Positions 15,189 to 19,829 of a stretch of 19,829 bases of DNA are shown in pieces. The DNA is taken from positions 1 to 19,829 of the forward strand of contig JAEWHO010000060.1 of assembly GCA_023387755.1 (NCBI GenBank), in the 5' to 3' direction. Source of the DNA: Actinomycetes bacterium (GTDB lineage Bacteria > Actinomycetota > Actinomycetes > Actinomycetales > Actinomycetaceae). Made by a program: the position numbers and the translations under genes. A model generated the notes under the pieces. That model was not told the origin of the DNA and made no database searches. It saw only the letters and a list, made by a program, of their open reading frames with translations. Each line of letters opens with the position of its first letter. Positions within the stretch are counted from its first letter, which is position 1.

Positions 15189-17000
15189 ATGCGTTCCCTG
15201 TTCACCCCGATCCCAGGTCGACGGCTACTGAATGGCGCCTCGCCCCTGCCGGGTGACCTCTTATCGACGGCGGCGCTAGCTGAACCACAGCAGTTAAGCT
15301 TTGACGATTTGGGAACGCCGCTGTCTGAGGTCACCTTCGTCGTCGTCGACCTGGAAACGACGGGTGGGCGGAAGTCGGCTCGGCACATTACCGAAATCGG
15401 TGCCGTGAAAGTCCGTGGCGGAGAGGAATTAGGGCACTTTTCTACCCTGGTGCGCCCCGCCGCAGCTATCCCGCCGCACATCACTCGCCTGACCGGCATC
15501 TCCAACGCGATGGTGGCAGGCGCACCCCCGCTAGAGGAGGTGTTTTCCACCTTCCTGGAGTTCGCTGGGTTCGAGCGTGGCCACGTGCTGGTGGCGCATA
15601 ATGCAGGCTTTGATGTGGGTTTTTTGAAGGCGGCCGCCAAGGAGTTGGGCTATCGCTGGCCGCAGCCACGCATCGTCGATACTCTGCACGTAGCTAGGCG
15701 GGTCGTCACCCGTCAGGAAACCCCTAACTACCGCCTCGATTCACTGGCGCAGGTATTCGGTGCTACTACCACGCCGAACCACCGGGCGCTAGACGATGCC
15801 CGTGCCACCGTCGACGTGCTGCACGCGCTCTTGGAGCGACTAGGCCCCCTCGGGATTACTCATGCAGAGGATCTGGCTACGCTGACTGCTCCAGTTCCGG
15901 CGCAGCGCCGCCGTCGGCGTTCGTTGGCGGATGATTTACCTACCGGTCCAGGCGTATATCTTTTCGAGGGACCAAGCGGGCAGATTCTATATATCGGAAC
16001 GGCCCTCAATATTAGGCGGCGGGTACGGTCATATTTTACGGCGGCAGAAAAGCGCCGGCGGATTGGGGAGATGGTTGATAGTGCCCGCGCGGTTCGGGCA
16101 ATTAGCTGCCCAACGTCACTAGAGGCTCAAGTGCGCGAAGTACGTCTTATCGCCGAGCATCAGCCGGCCTACAACTCCCGGTCGCGCCGCCCGGCCGCAC
16201 ATTTTGTGACCCTCACCGATGAACCTCATCCCCGCAGTGTGGTGACCCGGTCTGTCTCTTTCGCTTCAGTGCCCCCGGCTTGGGGGCCATACCCGTCTAT
16301 GAGGCAGGCCCGCGCGGCTCAGGAAGCGTTGGTCAAGCTGAGCCAGGTGCGCAGCTGTACCCGCCGTCTCCCCCGTCTTCCCGCTCCCACCGCTAAGGCA
16401 TGCGCGGCCCTAGAAATGGGACGCTGCGCCGCGCCGTGCATTATCCAGAGCGCTGAATCTGGAAATGCCGTCGGGCAGGCGCGAGCCCTGCTTGAGAATC
16501 CTCCAGCCAGCGCAGTGGAGCGATACACCGCCCGCCTGGTGGAGCTGAGCGCGCAGGAGCGGTTTGAACAGGCAGCTCATGAGCGGGATCGGCTGCAGGC
16601 ATTGGTGCGTGGGGCACGGCGGTTTGAACAGTTGCTCCCTTATTTCACAGCACCCGAATTCACTGCTGCCCGCCCCCATCCAGAGGGCGGCTGGGACCTC
16701 GCTCTTATTCGCTATGGCCGTTTAGCTGGCTCCACCCACCTTCCCCCCGGCGGGCACGTCACCCGCACCCTCGGTGCATTGAAAGAGACGGCCGAGTGGG
16801 TGGAAGCCCCCGCATGCCTAGCCGGAGCAACGAGCGCAGAAGAAACCTCCCTGATCGCCCGCTGGTGTGAAACACCACGCGCGCGCCTAGTAGAACTGGT
16901 GCCCGGCCCGTATCCCTTTGCTTACCGCATGGATGGGCCACACGCCCTTGCAGTCCCGGACGGGTTATTCGATGAGGACACCACCAGCCCGCTACCATAA
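15189..17000 (+). CDS. DEDDh 3'-5' exonuclease fused to UvrC-like GIY-YIG/cysteine/UVR region (Rv2191-like)
   Basis: This 603-residue protein has two parts. The N-terminal DnaQ-like exonuclease (about 48-215) has VVVDLETTGG (D54, E56), VAHNAGFD (D142) and HRALDDA (H198, D203), so all DEDDh catalytic residues are present. The second part resembles the front half of UvrC. A GIY-YIG nuclease domain (about 250-330) has GVYLF, LYIGTA, the arginine-rich NIRRRVRSYF and the likely catalytic glutamate E317 before AYN. C390, C405, C413 and C417 reproduce the UvrC cysteine pattern ending CxxxC. A UVR-like helix pair follows at about 443-475 (SAQERFEQAAHERDRL). The RNase H-like second nuclease and HhH domains of UvrC are absent. 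It resembles M. tuberculosis Rv2191, and related E. coli Cho is a UvrC-N-like endonuclease. A role in DNA repair is inferred. Both nuclease sites look intact. Confidence 0.88.
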   Translation: MRSLFTPIPGRRLLNGASPLPGDLLSTAALAEPQQLSFDDLGTPLSEVTFVVVDLETTGGRKSARHITEIGAVKVRGGEELGHFSTLVRPAAAIPPHITRLTGISNAMVAGAPPLEEVFSTFLEFAGFERGHVLVAHNAGFDVGFLKAAAKELGYRWPQPRIVDTLHVARRVVTRQETPNYRLDSLAQVFGATTTPNHRALDDARATVDVLHALLERLGPLGITHAEDLATLTAPVPAQRRRRRSLADDLPTGPGVYLFEGPSGQILYIGTALNIRRRVRSYFTAAEKRRRIGEMVDSARAVRAISCPTSLEAQVREVRLIAEHQPAYNSRSRRPAAHFVTLTDEPHPRSVVTRSVSFASVPPAWGPYPSMRQARAAQEALVKLSQVRSCTRRLPRLPAPTAKACAALEMGRCAAPCIIQSAESGNAVGQARALLENPPASAVERYTARLVELSAQERFEQAAHERDRLQALVRGARRFEQLLPYFTAPEFTAARPHPEGGWDLALIRYGRLAGSTHLPPGGHVTRTLGALKETAEWVEAPACLAGATSAEETSLIARWCETPRARLVELVPGPYPFAYRMDGPHALAVPDGLFDEDTTSPLP

Positions 17001-17085
17001 GGGGGTCTGTTGGGATTACCGTTATGGGCATCGGGCGGCCGCGGCGTGTTTCACGGCTCCCGGTCGCCGGCTGGAAGGAAGCGCT

Positions 17086-17361
17086 ATGATTACCGCGATT
17101 ATCCACATCACTACGGCTGCTGATTCCATCCCCGAGGTGGCTCGCGCCGCAGTAGATCTAGATGGCATTACAGAGGTTTTTTCCGTTACCGGGGACGTCG
17201 ACCTTATCGCCATTGCCCGGGTAGCCGCACACGAGGACCTCGCCGGTGTAGTCGCCGATAAACTGTCCAAGATTCCCGGCGTGAAGCAAACCTCCACCTA
17301 CATTGCTTTCCAGGCCTATGCCAAAGCAGATCTCGAGGCCGGCTTTTCCCTCGGATACTGA
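17086..17361 (+). CDS. Stand-alone Lrp/AsnC effector-binding (RAM) domain protein
   Basis: This 91-residue protein consists of one alpha-beta RAM domain. ITAIIHITTAADSIPEVA is the first strand and helix, GITEVFSVTGDVDLIAIARV is the central G-x-x-D loop that binds amino acids in Lrp proteins, and the last segment is IPGVKQTSTYIAFQAY. There is no helix-turn-helix, so it cannot bind DNA by itself in the usual Lrp way. It may modulate a full-length Lrp partner or sense an amino acid. The start ATG is preceded by GGAAGGA at 17073-17079, which rules out the longer upstream reading of the frame. It lies 85 bases after the exonuclease gene on the same strand and converges on trpD. Confidence 0.85.
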   Translation: MITAIIHITTAADSIPEVARAAVDLDGITEVFSVTGDVDLIAIARVAAHEDLAGVVADKLSKIPGVKQTSTYIAFQAYAKADLEAGFSLGY

Positions 17362-17428
17362 GCTATTAACGCCCGGTAATCGGTCGTTTACGACGCTATC
17401 CGTAGCCGAATCCCCGCTGTGCTGCTCT

Positions 17429-17443
17429 CGCCACCTCGTGGCG
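17429..17443. terminator. Weak hairpin between convergent Lrp-like gene and trpD
   Basis: CGCCAC at 17429-17434 and GTGGCG at 17438-17443 form a 6-bp stem with a 3-base loop, followed on the plus strand by the pyrimidine-rich GTCTCGCTCTCCGTCTT. It lies in the 113-base gap between convergent genes, so it could terminate the Lrp-like transcript. The stem is short. Confidence 0.4.
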
Positions 17444-17474
17444 GTCTCGCTCTCCGTCTTCGGCCCACAGTCGA

Positions 17475-18563
17475 TTACACGCCCGCGAGGCGTTGAGTAA
17501 CCTCCGCCCACTGCTGCAAGAGGGCAGCGGGTTTTGCCTCGTCCAGTGCCCTTCGTGCCTGCTCGTAATAGGGCTTCAATGCGGTGGTGAATTCCTCGGC
17601 CGCAACCGGCCCGTCCGCCACCGGGTGCCCGGCGAAAGCAAGCAGACCGGCAGCGGCGTTGAGAGCCACTGTGTCGCTAATAATCGAGTCATCCCGGCCA
17701 GACAATACCCGCTCGGCAATCTCCGCGTTATGGGCTGCCTCGCCGCCGCGCAAATCGGCAATTGAGCTGTGCGGGACCCCTAAGTCCCGCAGATCGCACG
17801 TGGTAGTCGCAATAGCGCCGTCGCAGACCCACCAGATTTCATTCGGCGCAGAGGTGGTGAGTTCATCCAGCCCGTTTGTGCCCCGAAATACGACGGCGCT
17901 ACTCCCTCGATCAGCCAGTACCCCGGCTACGAGCGGGGCATGCCGATCACTGGCCACTCCAATAGCACTGGCCTTGGGGCGAGCCGGATTCGTCAAAGGG
18001 CCCAGTACGTTAAACGCGGTCCCCACCCCCAGCTCCCGGCGGGTAGGAGCAGCGAAACGCATGGAGGGATGGAAAACGTTGGCGAAGAAGAAGGTGATAC
18101 CGCATTCGCGGAAGGTTTGCGCGACCGCTGCTTGGCTGAGGTCCAACCGCACACCCAGTGCCTCAAGCACATCGGCTGATCCCGACGACGACGATGATGC
18201 CCGGTTACCATGTTTAGCTACCGGAATCCCGCAGGCAGCAATCGTCACCGCTGCCATCGTCGAAATATTAACGGTATGGGCTCGGTCTCCGCCCGTCCCC
18301 ACGATGTCAACACAAGGCCCCGAAACGTCGGCCTGCTCAGCGAAGGCGAGCATGGTGTCTGCCAGACCGCGAAGTTCACCGACGCTTTCCCCTTTAGTTG
18401 CCAAACCAACGAGGAATGCACCAAGGGTTGCGGGCGATGTTTGGCCGGACATGATTTCACCCATCGCCCAGGCTGCACCTGAGCGGCCAATATCATCTCC
18501 GTGGATGAGCTGCGTGAGAATATCGGGCCAGGCGTACTTCCTTTGGACCTGTGCTGGAGTCAT
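17475..18563 (-). CDS. trpD: Anthranilate phosphoribosyltransferase
   Basis: TrpD transfers the phosphoribosyl group from PRPP to anthranilate, the second committed step of tryptophan synthesis. The 362 residues are typical of the actinobacterial enzyme. VDIVGTGGD is at about 85-93 and binds PRPP. NISTMAAVTIAACGIPVAKHGNRASS is the extended substrate region (read in two parts). RRELGVGTAFNVLGPLTNP and GLDELT, with its metal-binding Asp-Glu, follow. Residues 123-127 are five consecutive serines, partly encoded by a TCG run. It stands apart from other trp genes, as in mycobacteria. It lies 57 bases downstream of the receiver-like gene on the same strand, so co-transcription is possible. The ATG has an AGGTAG about 11 bases upstream, a weak site. 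Confidence 0.96.
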   Translation of the reverse strand: MTPAQVQRKYAWPDILTQLIHGDDIGRSGAAWAMGEIMSGQTSPATLGAFLVGLATKGESVGELRGLADTMLAFAEQADVSGPCVDIVGTGGDRAHTVNISTMAAVTIAACGIPVAKHGNRASSSSSGSADVLEALGVRLDLSQAAVAQTFRECGITFFFANVFHPSMRFAAPTRRELGVGTAFNVLGPLTNPARPKASAIGVASDRHAPLVAGVLADRGSSAVVFRGTNGLDELTTSAPNEIWWVCDGAIATTTCDLRDLGVPHSSIADLRGGEAAHNAEIAERVLSGRDDSIISDTVALNAAAGLLAFAGHPVADGPVAAEEFTTALKPYYEQARRALDEAKPAALLQQWAEVTQRLAGV

Positions 18564-18620
18564 CGTCTTTTAACTACCTGGGTGATATACGAACGGACGT
18601 TGAAGATCCATTGAGGCGCG

Positions 18621-19025
18621 TTATCGCTGGGTAGTAGCCGCCACAATATCGGCCACGGTCTCTTGTACTGCTCGCGGGTTCAGCGGATATTCCAGGACGC
18701 GGTCAGCTTCTGACCAATGCGCTAGCCATGCGTCCTGGGGCCGGGCAATGAGCAGAACAAGTGGCGGACAGTTGAACACTTCCTGTTTCAGCTGTTTGGC
18801 GACCGCCATCCCGCCGGTTTTGGTTGCCTCACCGTCGAGAATCATGAATGCATACTCGTGCGCTGCCGCTTTTTCGAACGCAATCTCGGCAGTGGCGGTT
18901 TCGTCCCAACGAATCTCCGGCAGACCCTTACCGGCGCGGCGCCCAACCGCAGCCATTACTTCGGCACGGGTGGTCGCGTTATCGCTGTAGAGCAGCACGT
19001 CAACGGGAGCAATCGGCTCTGCCAT
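18621..19025 (-). CDS. Degenerate response-regulator receiver-domain protein
   Basis: This 134-residue single-domain protein has a CheY-like layout. VDVLLYSDNATTR is the first strand with D15. EYAFMILDGEATKTGGMAVAKQL is strand 3 with a possible phospho-acceptor D64. PPLVLLIARPQDAWLAHW is strand 4, and EADRVLEYPLNP is the strand 5 region. Only one acidic residue remains at the strand 1 end. The switch Thr/Ser position appears to be A94, and the invariant Lys before Pro is replaced by Y113, so conventional phosphorylation is doubtful. No output domain is present. The start is the ATG at 19025, six bases after a perfect AGGAGG. The ATG at 19031 abuts that site and is less likely, and longer upstream readings lack support. 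Divergent from ctaE. Similar receiver-like proteins beside ctaE occur in other actinobacteria, to my knowledge without an assigned role. Confidence 0.75.
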   Translation of the reverse strand: MAEPIAPVDVLLYSDNATTRAEVMAAVGRRAGKGLPEIRWDETATAEIAFEKAAAHEYAFMILDGEATKTGGMAVAKQLKQEVFNCPPLVLLIARPQDAWLAHWSEADRVLEYPLNPRAVQETVADIVAATTQR

Positions 19026-19031
19026 GGTCAT

Positions 19032-19037
19032 CCTCCT
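19032..19037 (-). promoter_or_regulatory. Perfect ribosome binding site that decides the receiver-gene start
   Basis: AGGAGG on the minus strand lies six bases before the ATG at 19025 but directly touches the ATG at 19031, so the inner ATG is the better start. Confidence 0.7.
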
Positions 19038-19070
19038 GGCGGGCGTTACGCGACCCGCCGCATAGTGGGC

Positions 19071-19082
19071 GTTAGTACTAAC
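19071..19082. repeat. 12-bp perfect palindrome in the receiver/ctaE intergenic region
   Basis: GTTAGTACTAAC reads identically on both strands. It lies about 45 bases upstream of the receiver gene start, where a promoter or operator would be expected. No regulator can be named from sequence. Confidence 0.5.
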
Positions 19083-19159
19083 TGATGCCATGCTAATGCC
19101 TGTTCAAGAAGAACCGACAGCTGATGAGCGGTCGGCGCGCCCAAGGACGAAGGTCACAG

Positions 19160-19198
19160 ATGGGCCAACTGCGGCGAAACTAGGCTGATTTGGCCCAT
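19160..19198. promoter_or_regulatory. 9-bp inverted repeat upstream of ctaE
   Basis: ATGGGCCAA at 19160-19168 is exactly repeated in inverted form as TTGGCCCAT at 19190-19198, with 21 bases between, then an ATATTTTC stretch. It ends 61 bases before the ctaE start codon. A TAGGCT (19181-19186), which fits a TANNNT -10 box, lies between the arms. It could be an operator, or a leader stem-loop if transcription starts further upstream. The 234 bases between the receiver and ctaE starts hold this repeat, the 12-bp palindrome and otherwise nothing I recognise. Confidence 0.45.
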
Positions 19199-19259
19199 AT
19201 TTTCAACTTTCAGTGGCACGGAGGGTGTAGAAACGCGAAATCCAGGGCATAATGACAAC

Positions 19260-19829
19260 GTGTCGTCATCATCAGTCGCCGTCAACAAAGCCCATGTCGA
19301 GGTGAACCGACCGAATACGCTAGCGGTCGGCACCATTGTTTGGCTGTCCAGTGAGCTCATGTTCTTCGCTGGGCTCTTCGCTATGTACTTCTCCCACCGC
19401 TCCGCGTCGGGGGAAATCTGGCCGGAAAATGCAGCCCTGCTCAATTTCCCGTTTGCCCTGACCAATACCACCATCCTGGTGCTATCGTCAGTCACCTGCC
19501 AAATGGGTGTATGGGCCGCAGAGAAATTCCGCCGCAGCCGTACCGGATCGATCTTTAACGTGGCCCAGTGGGGTGTTGTCGAGTGGTTCACCCTCACATA
19601 CATCATGGGGGCCATCTTCATTGGCGGTCAGGTACTGGAATATGCTGAACTCGTCCATCACGGCCTCGATATCGGTGCTAACCCGTACGCCTCCGTCTTC
19701 TACATCACCACTGGCTTCCACGGCCTGCACGTCGTTGGCGGTCTTATCGCATTCCTCTTCGTGTTGGGGCGCACCTTCGTAGCCAAGCGCTTTACTCACC
19801 ATGAGGCCACCACCGCGATTGTGTGCTCC
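19260..19829 (+). CDS. ctaE: Cytochrome c oxidase subunit III (aa3 type), 3'-truncated by window edge
   Basis: This is the membrane subunit III of the actinobacterial aa3 oxidase, part of the bc1-aa3 respiratory supercomplex in the cytoplasmic membrane. The 190 visible codons are most of the roughly 200-residue protein and only the end is missing. The N-terminus reads VSSSSVAVNKAHVEVNRPN. Helical segments then follow: TIVWLSSELMFFAGLFAMYF, FALTNTTILVLSSVTCQMGV, WFTLTYIMGAIFIGGQVLEY and FYITTGFHGLHVVGGLIAF. The family hallmarks E-L-M-F-F-A and GFHGLHV are intact. The start is a GTG at 19260. No ATG lies in frame just upstream. The related M. tuberculosis order (trpD, ctaE, qcrC, qcrA, qcrB) suggests that the bc1 genes lie just beyond the window. 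Confidence 0.95.
   Translation, partial: MSSSSVAVNKAHVEVNRPNTLAVGTIVWLSSELMFFAGLFAMYFSHRSASGEIWPENAALLNFPFALTNTTILVLSSVTCQMGVWAAEKFRRSRTGSIFNVAQWGVVEWFTLTYIMGAIFIGGQVLEYAELVHHGLDIGANPYASVFYITTGFHGLHVVGGLIAFLFVLGRTFVAKRFTHHEATTAIVCS

Noticed and set aside
17584..18573. 329-codon open frame antisense to trpD
   Set aside because: It is low-complexity Ser/Pro/Ala-rich sequence with no family resemblance, lying opposite a complete trpD. It is a shadow of GC-rich coding.
1..19829. Mobile element, CRISPR array, prophage, toxin-antitoxin or defence system
   Set aside because: I saw no transposase or integrase, no regularly spaced direct repeats, and no defence-type genes. The content is core metabolic and regulatory.

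Overview
The window is a stretch of actinobacterial chromosome. It is moderately GC-rich and gene-dense, with GTG starts, actinobacteria-specific families (DUF4192, an Rv2175c-like DNA-binding protein, a PASTA Ser/Thr kinase, a CtaE oxidase subunit) and a gene order that recalls the Mycobacterium tuberculosis Rv2173-Rv2193 neighbourhood (idsA2, Rv2175c, pknL, the Rv2182c acyltransferase, fadD15, Rv2191, trpD, ctaE). The PPi-type phosphofructokinase fits Actinomyces- or Propionibacterium-like lineages. My best guess is a member of Actinomycetaceae, but the genus is not determinable from the sequence alone.

Region 1 (1-3866, minus strand) is a glycine cleavage operon, gcvT-gcvH-gcvP, behind a tandem glycine riboswitch. 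GcvP runs off the left edge. Region 2 (4035-6260) holds a DUF4192 protein with an unusual cysteine cluster and a divergently oriented trans-polyprenyl diphosphate synthase. Region 3 (6274-9558) holds an Rv2175c-type winged-helix protein, a broken LysM/lytic-transglycosylase gene (in-frame amber codon, no good start) and a transmembrane Ser/Thr kinase with four PASTA repeats, closed by a strong hairpin terminator.

Region 4 (9626-13146) holds a PlsC acyltransferase and a PPi-dependent phosphofructokinase on the minus strand, a small two-helix membrane protein on the plus strand, and a ROK glucokinase on the minus strand. Region 5 (13246-17361, plus strand) holds a long-chain acyl-CoA ligase, a DnaQ-like exonuclease fused to the N-terminal half of UvrC, and a stand-alone Lrp/AsnC effector domain. 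Region 6 (17475-19829) holds trpD and a degenerate receiver-domain protein on the minus strand, then divergently ctaE (aa3 oxidase subunit III), which runs off the right edge.

Themes: C1/glycine metabolism under riboswitch control, central carbon flux (glucokinase plus PPi-PFK), membrane lipid and isoprenoid supply, cell-wall sensing by the PASTA kinase, nucleic acid processing, and respiration. This is mainly a core-genome region. I found no mobile element, CRISPR array, toxin-antitoxin pair or defence island. The most notable items are the nonsense-mutated wall hydrolase, the exonuclease/GIY-YIG fusion that keeps UvrC-type cysteines, the cysteine motif in the DUF4192 protein, and the degenerate receiver beside ctaE with palindromes in the shared intergenic space. 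No gene-free stretch exceeds 300 bases.
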